Part shown: in pieces, positions 14,228-22,043 of the stretch
How positions within the stretch are numbered: position 1 is the stretch's first letter
How the letters are laid out: every line of letters starts with the position of its first letter
Virus record (IMG/VR): IMGVR_UViG_3300024518_000300
Coordinates: 1 to 32,271 of that record
From: a virus
DNA length: 32,271 bases
Direction: 5' to 3' (one strand)
The notes under the pieces: generated by a model
Databases searched by the model: none
What the model saw: only the letters and a program-made list of their open reading frames with translations
Told to the model about the DNA's origin: nothing
Made by a program: the position numbers and the translations under genes

Positions 14228-15037
14228 ATGTCTGTTTACGGTAGTTTTAAGTATGGTCGGTTAGCATTTAGTACAGGTGCTGTATTAGATAGCACTGCTA
14301 CTGTAAGTGCTAGTTCTACAGTCACTGCTACTGCTACAGTAACATTTAATGCAAGTGCAACTGTATCATCTAGTTCTACAATTACTTGTTCAGCAGGTGA
14401 GGTCTACTTTGGTTCTACTACTGTAAGTGCGAGTAGTTCGATTAGTTGTAATGCAAGAAGAGTACCTGAAGGTTCTGCTCTTGTAAATGGTACATCTACA
14501 ACAAGTGTTAATACTACGGCTAATGGTTCAAGGATTAGGGAATCTAGTGCTACATCAAGCACTACTGCGAGTAATACAATAAGCGTTGAACGAGTTAGAG
14601 AAAGTTCTGCTACCTCTTCAGCCTCAACGACAAGCGCTGCAAATAGCGTCTTCATGGTAAATGGAAGCGCATCTATAACCGCTACATTGTCAACATCGTC
14701 AATAAGCCAAAGAGTTAGAGAAGGCTCAGGAACACCAACAGCAAATGCCACAATAGCAGTTTTAGGATTTGCAACAAGAGGAGGAATTGCATCAACGACA
14801 AGCACAGCCTCCATAACAACAGATTCAGAGAAGATATGGCAAGGTAGTGCTACATCTAGTCCAACAGCAACAAATACTGCAACGTGTAATCGTGTTCAGC
14901 ATTCAAGTGGTATCGTTAGTACAACATCAGGTACATTGGCTGTAGGCAGAGAGAAATGGGAAGTAATAGCAAGTGCATCAACAACATGGAATACAATATC
15001 AGAAACATCAACAACATGGACAAAAATAGCGGCTTAG
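14228..15037 (+). CDS. Ser/Thr-rich structural protein built of about twelve 20-residue repeats
   Basis: 269 residues. After a short N-terminus (MSVYGSFKYGRLAFSTGAVL), almost the whole chain is a tandem repeat with a period of about 20 residues, for example SASSSISCNARRVPEGSALV, SSTTASNTISVERVRESSAT and TATLSTSSISQRVREGSGTP. Each unit has a polar [ST]-x-[ST] strand followed by R-V/I-x-x-G/S-S-A. The end shows a shorter Trp repeat (TTWNTISETSTTWTKIAA). This suggests a beta-solenoid or stalk-like fibre. It lies between the gp80-like and gp10-like genes, so it is probably attached to the tail. No family recognised with certainty. Confidence 0.65.
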   Translation: MSVYGSFKYGRLAFSTGAVLDSTATVSASSTVTATATVTFNASATVSSSSTITCSAGEVYFGSTTVSASSSISCNARRVPEGSALVNGTSTTSVNTTANGSRIRESSATSSTTASNTISVERVRESSATSSASTTSAANSVFMVNGSASITATLSTSSISQRVREGSGTPTANATIAVLGFATRGGIASTTSTASITTDSEKIWQGSATSSPTATNTATCNRVQHSSGIVSTTSGTLAVGREKWEVIASASTTWNTISETSTTWTKIAA

Positions 15038-15044
15038 GATAATT

Positions 15045-16520
15045 ATGTTAATACCACTACAACTACCACCGGGCATTTATAGAAACGGTACAGATTTTGA
15101 GTCATCCAACAGATGGAGAGACTCTAATTTAATTCGTTGGCACGATGGGTCAATGAGGCCAGTAGGTGGTTGGATAACTAAAAAAGCAAGTGCATTTGCC
15201 TCAGCACCAAGAGCATTAATATCTTGGGTAGACAATTCATCAACAACTAATTTAGCATCAGGAACATACAACAAACTATATTATGTGAGCGAGTCTAACG
15301 TAATAGCAGACATTACACCTGTAGGATTAACAACAGGCTCAGAAGATGCAACAACTAATACTTCTTATGGTGGTAACTTTTATGGCACATCATCATACGG
15401 TACTGCACGACCATCTTCAGGTGTATATCAAGAGGCCACAACATGGTCATTAGATACATGGGGGCAAAACCTACTAGCAACCTCTGTAGATGATGGAAAG
15501 ATATATGAGTGGACATTAAACCCTGCATCTGTAGCCACAGCAGTAACTAATGCACCAACAGATAATAAAGGAATAGTAGTAACAGAAGAAAGATTTGTAT
15601 TCGCTCTTGGGGCAGGTGGAAATCCTCGTAAAGTGCAATGGAGTGGGCGAGAAAATAATACGGTTTGGACACCATCTGCTACTAATGAGGCAGGTGATTT
15701 TGAACTCCAAACTACAGGCCAAATAATGTGTGGGTTAAGAATGAGAGGTAGAACGCTTATACTGACCGACAACGATGCTCATATTGCAAGTTACTCAGGC
15801 GCACCTTTTGTATATGGTTTTGAAAGAGTGGGAACGGCCTGTGGAGTGAGTGCAAGAAAAGCCGCAGTTGCAGTTGACGAAGGTGCTTACTGGATGGGTG
15901 CATCAGGATTCTATGTATTTAATGGTAGTGTTGCACAAGAAATAAAGTGTGACGTAGTTGACTATGTGTTTGATGACCTAAATGCTAATCAAATATCTAA
16001 GGTATATGCAGTTCATAATTCACGTCATGCTGAGATTTGGTGGTTTTACCCATCAGGGTCTTCAACAGAAAATGACAGGTATGTAGCATTCGACTATAAA
16101 GAAAATCATTGGTCAGTAGGAACAATAGATAGAACAGCATGTATTGATAGAGGTGTCTTTGATACACCTATATGGGCAGACGCAAGCGGTAATCTGTATA
16201 ATCACGAAATAGGAAATGTTCATGGAAGTTTAACTCCATTTGCAGAGAGTGGCGCAATTAGTTTAGGTAACGGTGATAATATTATGAAGGTTACTAACCT
16301 TATCCCTGATGAACAGACGCAAGGACAAGTAAAGGTAACATTTAAGACACGCTCATATCCTAACGATACAGAAAAAACACATGGAGCGTACAGTTTAACT
16401 AACCCAACATCTGTTAGATTTAGTGGTAGACAAGTAAGAATTAGAGTTGAGGGGAACGGTAATAATAATTGGCGTTCAGGAATAATGAGAATTGATGCAC
16501 GTCCGGGTGGTAAAAGATGA
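15045..16520 (+). CDS. Tail nozzle/plug protein (P22 gp10-like, packaged-DNA stabilisation)
   Basis: 491 residues. The opening LQLPPGIYRNGTDFESSNRW, then NLIRWHDGSMRPVGGW, is characteristic of gp10-type proteins in podoviruses. Repeated beta-propeller-like segments follow: VTEERFVFALGAGGNPRKV, QWSGRENNTVW, RTLILTDNDAHIASYSG, VDEGAYWMGASGFYVFNG and WWFYPSGSSTENDRYVAFDY. It forms the hexameric nozzle below the adaptor ring and retains packaged DNA. The start is preceded by GGATAATT. It ends in ATGA overlap with the next gene. Confidence 0.85.
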   Translation: MLIPLQLPPGIYRNGTDFESSNRWRDSNLIRWHDGSMRPVGGWITKKASAFASAPRALISWVDNSSTTNLASGTYNKLYYVSESNVIADITPVGLTTGSEDATTNTSYGGNFYGTSSYGTARPSSGVYQEATTWSLDTWGQNLLATSVDDGKIYEWTLNPASVATAVTNAPTDNKGIVVTEERFVFALGAGGNPRKVQWSGRENNTVWTPSATNEAGDFELQTTGQIMCGLRMRGRTLILTDNDAHIASYSGAPFVYGFERVGTACGVSARKAAVAVDEGAYWMGASGFYVFNGSVAQEIKCDVVDYVFDDLNANQISKVYAVHNSRHAEIWWFYPSGSSTENDRYVAFDYKENHWSVGTIDRTACIDRGVFDTPIWADASGNLYNHEIGNVHGSLTPFAESGAISLGNGDNIMKVTNLIPDEQTQGQVKVTFKTRSYPNDTEKTHGAYSLTNPTSVRFSGRQVRIRVEGNGNNNWRSGIMRIDARPGGKR

Positions 16521-16732
16521 GTGTACAAACACCACCACCACCGTTAGGTGAAAACTGGAAGTCATGGGGCGAAAGACTGAACAAATTTATAACAACTAAC
16601 AGGGATAAATTACGCCATAAAACTGGAGGCGAGTCGGCAACAGAAGATGGTGTTATGATGTGGGATGATACTCAAGGAACGATTGTAGTATCAAAAAATA
16701 ATGTTTGGGTAAAATTAAAACTAGACCCATGA
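16517..16732 (+). CDS. Small hypothetical virion-region protein (71 aa)
   Basis: Starts MSVQTPPPPLGENWKSWGER with ATGA overlap to the gp10-like gene and ends in ATGA overlap with the next. It has a proline-rich head, a central helix (LNKFITTNRDKLRHKTGGES), and a C-terminal beta hairpin (VMMWDDTQGTIVVSKNNVWV). The tail resembles short capsid-associated sequences with G-x-I-V-V-S-K-N/D-G-x-W, as in fibre tips, but no family is certain. Tight coupling suggests a structural accessory role. Confidence 0.6.
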   Translation: MSVQTPPPPLGENWKSWGERLNKFITTNRDKLRHKTGGESATEDGVMMWDDTQGTIVVSKNNVWVKLKLDP

Positions 16733-17091
16733 TACAGGAAGAGTTATTACGTTGTAGAGAATGGATTGAGAGTGCGTTGAACAAGGGTGGCGATACGCAC
16801 TCTTTTGTAGACATAGTTGATGGGGTATTAAAAGGCACTATGCAACTATGGGCAGGGGAAAAAGGCTGTGCAATTACGGAGATAGTAGTGTATCCTAATA
16901 AAAAAGTTTTACATGTATTTTTAGCAGGTGGAAAACTGGAACAAATAACAGATATGCAAGACGATGCCATCAAATGGGGCAAGACCCAAGGTTGTGAAGG
17001 TATGTCTCTCTCAGGAAGACCGGGTTGGAAGAAGGCACTCAAGCCTACTGGTTGGAAACAGCAATTAATTACATTAGTTAAGGAGTTTTGA
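16729..17091 (+). CDS. Conserved phage protein, possibly GNAT-like fold (120 aa)
   Basis: The start is at 16729 (MIQEELLRCREWIESALNKG), overlapping the previous stop; an upstream TTG at 16705 has no ribosome site. VDGVLKGTMQLWAGEKGCAI, ITEIVVYPNKKVLHVFLAGG and the end SGRPGWKKALKPTGWKQQLI recall a common small protein of podovirus virion regions with an N-acetyltransferase-like beta-sheet. Enzymatic activity is not evident, and T7 gp13-like internal proteins are a loose analogy. Confidence in the role is low; the ORF itself is secure. Confidence 0.6.
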   Translation: MIQEELLRCREWIESALNKGGDTHSFVDIVDGVLKGTMQLWAGEKGCAITEIVVYPNKKVLHVFLAGGKLEQITDMQDDAIKWGKTQGCEGMSLSGRPGWKKALKPTGWKQQLITLVKEF

Positions 17092-17092
17092 T

Positions 17093-17995
17093 ATGAGTGG
17101 TGGTGGAAAAGCAGGTAATACGCAGTCGCAAACAGCGATACCGCAATGGTTAGAGGATGCGGCACGAAAAAATGTTGGCAGAGCAGAAGGAGTACAGCAG
17201 TTAGGGTATATACCCTATTACGGTGCTGACGTAGCGGCATTTAATCCTACACAGGAAGCCGCAATGAAATCAAATATGAGTGCGGCAGAGGCCTTTGGTC
17301 TAGTTCCACAAGGAACAGATGCAATGGCAGGTGTGCCAACCCCTGAGTCGTATGCAAATGGAACAAAAGGCTATTCGGCACAACCTTTGTATGAACAAGC
17401 ATTGGGTGAAATGGCAATCAAAGACCCTCAAAAATATCTTCAATATCAAGCGTTATATAATAACACTCCATACAACAATAACCCATTTACAAAACAAACA
17501 GGCCAACAAGACCTTAATAGAGGAGATGGAACATCAAGACCGGGTGTAGATGACCTTACTGGTCAACCTATTAGAACGTATGGCTCTGTACAACAGGCTT
17601 TAGATGCTAATGACAAACATGCCGCATACCGACTAGCACATAAAGATTGGAGAGAAGGTGAGGGCATGTATACATCTAATCCAATAGGAGATGAAGGTGA
17701 GTATGTAGCACCATTACCACAATATAGTGGTAGTTTGACAGATTTAGGTTTTCCGGGCGGTTCTTACGCTGATTCAAGTGGTAATGTACACACTATCTCG
17801 TCCGATAAGGAAAATGTTGACACATTAGTAGATTTAGTAAAACCCGGTGGATTATTTAACTTTGCTAAAAAGGCATCAGGGATAAACTTTTCTGGTGGTA
17901 CAGGCTACAAATCACCTAGTAAATCTACATCTGCTAAAAAATCAGCACCTAGTAAATCTTCATCCTATGATTATAGTGGTAGTAGAAGGTGGTAA
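17093..17995 (+). CDS. Probable internal virion/ejection protein A (300 aa)
   Basis: Opens MSGGGKAGNTQSQTAIPQWL, then YYGADVAAFNPTQEAAMKSN and AAEAFGL, a pattern frequent in phage proteins placed before ejection-protein genes. The middle (VQQALDANDKHAAYRLAHKD) is helical and the C-terminus is Ser/Lys-rich and disordered (KSTSAKKSAPSKSSSYDYSG). PGGLFNFAKKASG near the end carries the G-L-F-N motif shared with its neighbours. It is predicted to be carried in the capsid or in the tail channel. No enzymatic domain seen. Confidence 0.55.
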   Translation: MSGGGKAGNTQSQTAIPQWLEDAARKNVGRAEGVQQLGYIPYYGADVAAFNPTQEAAMKSNMSAAEAFGLVPQGTDAMAGVPTPESYANGTKGYSAQPLYEQALGEMAIKDPQKYLQYQALYNNTPYNNNPFTKQTGQQDLNRGDGTSRPGVDDLTGQPIRTYGSVQQALDANDKHAAYRLAHKDWREGEGMYTSNPIGDEGEYVAPLPQYSGSLTDLGFPGGSYADSSGNVHTISSDKENVDTLVDLVKPGGLFNFAKKASGINFSGGTGYKSPSKSTSAKKSAPSKSSSYDYSGSRRW

Positions 17996-18026
17996 ATAAT
18001 ATGAATATGATAACGGAGATAATATA

Positions 18027-18770
18027 ATGGCAGGACAAGGACAGGGGCAAGCACAAATCCCAAACATTAATACCTTAGCCTCACAAGGAATTAGAGGTGC
18101 AGGTTATGGCACAGCACAAGAAATGGGATACACGCCACAGCAGGTACAAGCAGGCCAGTTATCGTCAACATCCCTAAGCCCGTATATGAATCCATATACA
18201 ACAGATGTTATAAAGGCTAATGAGGCAGACATCCTACGAGGTGGTCAGATGATGCAAAATAACCTTGGCACTCAAGCAACTGCCGCTAAGGCTTTTGGTG
18301 GCTCTCGTCATGGTATCGCAACAGGTGAATTAGGAAGGAATATGGTGCAACAACTTGCTCAATCTTCAGCAGGATTACGCCAACAAGGATTTCAGAATGC
18401 ACAACAGATGGCTCAACAGGACATACAAGGACGCATGCAAGCCGACCTCGCTAACCAAGGAGCAGGGCTTGCAGGTTCAGGACAGCGTTTAGGTGCATCA
18501 AACCAGTTAGCCAATATATCAAATCTTGGATTTGGAATGGGTCAAACAGTCCAACAAAACTTAGCCAATCAAGGCATGCAACAACAGGCAATGCAACAAG
18601 CATTAATAGATGCGGCAAAACAAAAGTTCGCAGGATACACAACAGCACCTGTAAGTGGATTAGGTTATATGAATGCCGCTCTTGGGGCATCCCCAGTACC
18701 TGAAACATCAACAGAGCAAAAGTCACCGGGTCTATTTGATTATTTAACAATGTATTACGCAAATCGTTAA
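18027..18770 (+). CDS. Probable internal virion/ejection protein B (Gln/Ala/Gly-rich, 247 aa)
   Basis: Starts MAGQGQGQAQIPNINTLASQ behind ACGGAGAT. A repetitive Gln/Ala/Gly-rich helical body follows (NMVQQLAQSSAGLRQQGFQN, AQQMAQQDIQGRMQADLANQ), typical of podovirus ejection proteins such as those around P22 gp7/gp20 in composition. AKAFGGSRHGIATGELGRN is a segment I associate with marine phage virion proteins. The end has PGLFDYLTMYYANR, again the G-L-F-D motif. It is likely ejected with DNA to help form a conduit. Confidence 0.6.
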   Translation: MAGQGQGQAQIPNINTLASQGIRGAGYGTAQEMGYTPQQVQAGQLSSTSLSPYMNPYTTDVIKANEADILRGGQMMQNNLGTQATAAKAFGGSRHGIATGELGRNMVQQLAQSSAGLRQQGFQNAQQMAQQDIQGRMQADLANQGAGLAGSGQRLGASNQLANISNLGFGMGQTVQQNLANQGMQQQAMQQALIDAAKQKFAGYTTAPVSGLGYMNAALGASPVPETSTEQKSPGLFDYLTMYYANR

Positions 18771-18780
18771 GGGGTAAAAG

Positions 18781-20001
18781 ATGAGTCCATTATTAACAGG
18801 ATTACTAGGAGGCATGGCAGGCAACTATTTTGCACCACACCTCTTTGGTCAAAAAGAAGACGAAGAAGGCCTAATTGGGCAACAACAACAACCACAAGGT
18901 TTATTAAAGAGTGGTAGTTTCTTTAACCCAAACACTAGAGAGGGTAATCTTAGACTCGCACAGTCATTTAATTCTATGCGAACAAACTCTGACGCAAATC
19001 TTGCTACGTCAATGGAAAACGAATTATCAACAATAGGTGAGACAGCGACATCCACAGACCAAAGAAATAGAACAATAGAATATTTAAAGGCACAAGGAAA
19101 ACCTGAACTTATTGCTCTTTTGAACGCAGGAATGTCTGTTGAGGATGTGTTAAAACACGCAAAACCTACCTATACAAATGATGTTTCTTCAAAAGCATAC
19201 GAGCCAAGATTTGATAGTAAAGGTAAAGAATATATCCCTGTGTTTAACCCTAACACAAATACAGTAGAAAGAGTTTATACAGGAACTACAGGACTGACAT
19301 TTAAAGAGAAACAAGAAAAAGAATTAGAACAAAAACAAAAAAAGCAAGATATTGAAAATAAACAAGCAGGAATAAACCGAGCAACTAAGGCAGGTCAAAC
19401 AGCATGGGATGCCACCCTACCACTAGAAAACCAAATTTTCTCGCTTGAAAGTGCGAGAGACTTACTAACAAACAATAATGTTGAGACAGGACTTGTTCCA
19501 AAATTCTTAGCAGAGAAGGGAATATTTCTTGATGCAGAAAATTCGGGTTTTATGGGTGAGTTACTTGCACTACAAAACCAGTTAGGTATTGATGTAATAA
19601 ACTCTGCAACATTCGGTGCGTTGAGTGAACGTGAAATGGCTATGGCCATGAGAACAAACTTAAATCTTGCATTACCATCTGCTGAATTAGTAAAAATGAT
19701 AGACCAAAGAATAGCCGCACGAAGAAAACTACTTATAGCATTAAGAAGACAAGCAGAAGGACTTACAACAGGACAGAAAACTTATAATGAATATATACAA
19801 GAACAAGTCGCAATAAAGAAAGAAAGAAATAATTATAGGTTGGGTAATATTAAGGCAAAAGTAGGCGCTGAAATGTACAACCAATTAGAAGACAAAGCAA
19901 AATCAATAATTGACCCATACACAGGTAAGGCATTTGTGAGTTTAAAGGCATGGTGGCAAAGTTTGACGTTTGAACAACAAAAAAGATATGTAACCCTTTA
20001 A
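18781..20001 (+). CDS. Probable ejection/virion protein C (coiled-coil, 406 aa)
   Basis: Begins MSPLLTGLLGGMAGNYFAPH, a glycine-rich hydrophobic stretch that could be membrane-active, then QQQQPQGLLKSGSFFNPNTR. A strongly charged coiled coil lies near residues 178-200 (FKEKQEKELEQKQKKQDIEN), and the rest is mainly helical (FGALSEREMAMAMRTNLNLA, AARRKLLIALRRQAEGL). Composition and position between other Gln/Gly-rich genes and the portal point to an ejected internal protein. No catalytic motif seen. Confidence 0.55.
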   Translation: MSPLLTGLLGGMAGNYFAPHLFGQKEDEEGLIGQQQQPQGLLKSGSFFNPNTREGNLRLAQSFNSMRTNSDANLATSMENELSTIGETATSTDQRNRTIEYLKAQGKPELIALLNAGMSVEDVLKHAKPTYTNDVSSKAYEPRFDSKGKEYIPVFNPNTNTVERVYTGTTGLTFKEKQEKELEQKQKKQDIENKQAGINRATKAGQTAWDATLPLENQIFSLESARDLLTNNNVETGLVPKFLAEKGIFLDAENSGFMGELLALQNQLGIDVINSATFGALSEREMAMAMRTNLNLALPSAELVKMIDQRIAARRKLLIALRRQAEGLTTGQKTYNEYIQEQVAIKKERNNYRLGNIKAKVGAEMYNQLEDKAKSIIDPYTGKAFVSLKAWWQSLTFEQQKRYVTL

Positions 20002-20009
20002 GGATTAGG

Positions 20010-22043
20010 ATGGCCACTATAAACTTTAATGCAATTGACGAAGACAAAAATACCTCCCCTAATAGTGTGGGTACAATAAACTTTGACGCTATATCGCAAG
20101 AAAACAAAGATGCTATTCAATATGTTATTGATAACCCAGTAGATGTAGCACCACCTGCTGAAAGTCAAAACCTTAGAAGTTATGCACAAGGGGCATTACT
20201 TGGTTTTGCAGATGAGTTAGAAGCAGGTCTGATGCAATTAAAGCCGGGGTCAAGGCCTTATGAAGAAATAAGAGACGAAATAAGACAAAAACTCCACGCA
20301 TTTCAAAAAGAAAACCCAAAAATAGCCATTACACAAGAAATACTAGGTGCATTAGCACCTACAGCATTGGCATTTCTAGTTCCGGGTGGTCAGGGTTTTG
20401 CCTCAGCAAGAACTGGCAATATACTACAAAGGGCATGGCCATCCGTAAAATGGGGTATAGGAGAAGGAGGAACAGCCGCATTAGGAACAGGTGAACAAGG
20501 ACTTGCTGATGACTTAACTCGTGTTCCCTTAGGGATGGGTGTTGGTGGTGTTTTTGCAGGAACAACAGGTGTTGTGATGGACGCAGGTGGTGGTCTTATT
20601 TCAAAAGCAATAGAAAAACTTCGAGCAGTTTTTGGAGACGAAACAGCAACCGTAGTTGGAAAAAAGTTTATGGAATTAGTACAAAGCACAGGCTTATCAC
20701 CTGAAGAGGTGATAGAGAAGGTAGCAAACGGTGAGATTGTTGCAGATAACAAGACACTAGAGGGTGCTATGAGGTGGTTGCGTGGTGAGATGGCAGACAA
20801 AGGGCAGATAGACTCCACGTTAGCACGAAGAACAACACAAACAAGAGACATAGCCAAAGAGAAGATGCAAAAGGAAATGACACCTGATATTGGTGATAGG
20901 GAGAATGTGCATAAAGCCTATACAGCAACAGACGAGGCGTTCAAAAAGCAAGAAAGAAAACTATATAAACATGTATGGAAAGATGCAAAAGAATTAACAC
21001 CTGAAATTGTAGAAACATTAACTGAAGCGTTAAATAGGCTACCCGATGCAGGTGAAACCCTAAATAAAATATATAAAGCCAGAGGGAATGTTGTTCCTTT
21101 CTTTGTTTTAGATAAAGATGGCATAATGAAAATAGAAAGAATGCCAACTTTAGAAGACGCAGAAATAATTAGAAGAGCATTATATGAGGACACAAGTACG
21201 GCATTTAGGTCAGGTAAGGGTACTTTAGGTGAGCCACTTGGCGATTTAGAAAAAAGGTTAAAAGGTCAACTAGATATATTTTCGCCATCTCTATCGGCTA
21301 CAAGGGCAAATGCTAGTGTAATTAGAAAAGCAAGAGATGCTTATAAATTAGGAAGAGGCTCATTGAGTAAAAATACAGATGAATTAGAAGTAGAAATGGA
21401 AGCCCTAATTGGGGTGTCTCCAACAATACAGAATAATGCTGTGCTAAAAGCATTTAGGTCAGGAATAATGAATGCGTTGCGAAATAAAATAAGAAAAACC
21501 CCAACGTATTTAAATAAAGTTGCCAAAGAAGGCAGTCAAGAAAATGAACTAATTAGACTTGTATTCCCTGAACAAAGTGTAAACGATATTATTAAAAAAG
21601 CAAGAATAGCAGGACAGTCTCAGCAGGCAGAGAATAGGATAACAATGGGTTCAGGAACAGCCCCACAACAACAAGCAGGGAATGTTGTTGGAAATGTTGT
21701 AAGAGCCACACAGGGAGACCCACAGGCTATGGTTGCATTAACAGGAGTGCTAGTGGACAGCCTTAAACAAGGCCTTTCACCACAGCAAAAACAGGCTTTA
21801 GTACAGTTATTACTATCTGAAAACCCTGATGCAGTTAGAAAAGCACTAACATCAGGTAATATGAAAATAGTACAAGATATGATTAATAAATTTACTGGAG
21901 GTATTTCACGAGCATCTAGCAGGGCTGTAGCATATCAAACAGGTAAAGCAGGAGGAGATGTCGAGTTAGGTATTACAGGTTTGCTATCGTCAATGACGAA
22001 CTCAGGCAATGATGAAAACAATGGGATAACATTATGGAAGTAA
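20010..22043 (+). CDS. Probable ejection/DNA-transfer protein D (677 aa)
   Basis: The N-terminus has two copies of TINF(N/D)AI (3-9, 22-28), then LRSYAQGALLGFADELEAGL, a motif seen in many phage internal virion proteins. Residues about 110-215 are Gly/Ala-rich and hydrophobic (PTALAFLVPGGQGFASA, GMGVGGVFAGTTGVVMDAGG), suggesting membrane insertion. The remainder is a long helical body (TEALNRLPDAGETLNKIYKA, DAYKLGRGSLSKNTDELEVE), ending ITGLLSSMTNSG. It overlaps the portal start by 10 nt. It is most likely released into the host envelope with the genome. Confidence 0.65.
   Translation: MATINFNAIDEDKNTSPNSVGTINFDAISQENKDAIQYVIDNPVDVAPPAESQNLRSYAQGALLGFADELEAGLMQLKPGSRPYEEIRDEIRQKLHAFQKENPKIAITQEILGALAPTALAFLVPGGQGFASARTGNILQRAWPSVKWGIGEGGTAALGTGEQGLADDLTRVPLGMGVGGVFAGTTGVVMDAGGGLISKAIEKLRAVFGDETATVVGKKFMELVQSTGLSPEEVIEKVANGEIVADNKTLEGAMRWLRGEMADKGQIDSTLARRTTQTRDIAKEKMQKEMTPDIGDRENVHKAYTATDEAFKKQERKLYKHVWKDAKELTPEIVETLTEALNRLPDAGETLNKIYKARGNVVPFFVLDKDGIMKIERMPTLEDAEIIRRALYEDTSTAFRSGKGTLGEPLGDLEKRLKGQLDIFSPSLSATRANASVIRKARDAYKLGRGSLSKNTDELEVEMEALIGVSPTIQNNAVLKAFRSGIMNALRNKIRKTPTYLNKVAKEGSQENELIRLVFPEQSVNDIIKKARIAGQSQQAENRITMGSGTAPQQQAGNVVGNVVRATQGDPQAMVALTGVLVDSLKQGLSPQQKQALVQLLLSENPDAVRKALTSGNMKIVQDMINKFTGGISRASSRAVAYQTGKAGGDVELGITGLLSSMTNSGNDENNGITLWK

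Noticed and set aside
14404-14814. 136-codon antisense ORF within the repeat protein
   Set aside because: An open frame is expected opposite Ser/Thr/Ala repeat codons; no ribosome site.
16653-17240. 195-codon minus-strand ORF
   Set aside because: Lies across three conserved plus-strand genes, is low in plausible protein features (Pro/His/Phe-rich) and has no ribosome site; a shadow frame.
18001-18027. Eight-residue ORF (MNMITEII) before the 18027 gene
   Set aside because: The downstream gene has its own GGAG site; the overlap looks incidental.
20390-20857. 155-codon minus-strand ORF
   Set aside because: Fully inside the ejection-protein gene; amino-acid content reflects the reverse of Gly/Ala-rich coding.
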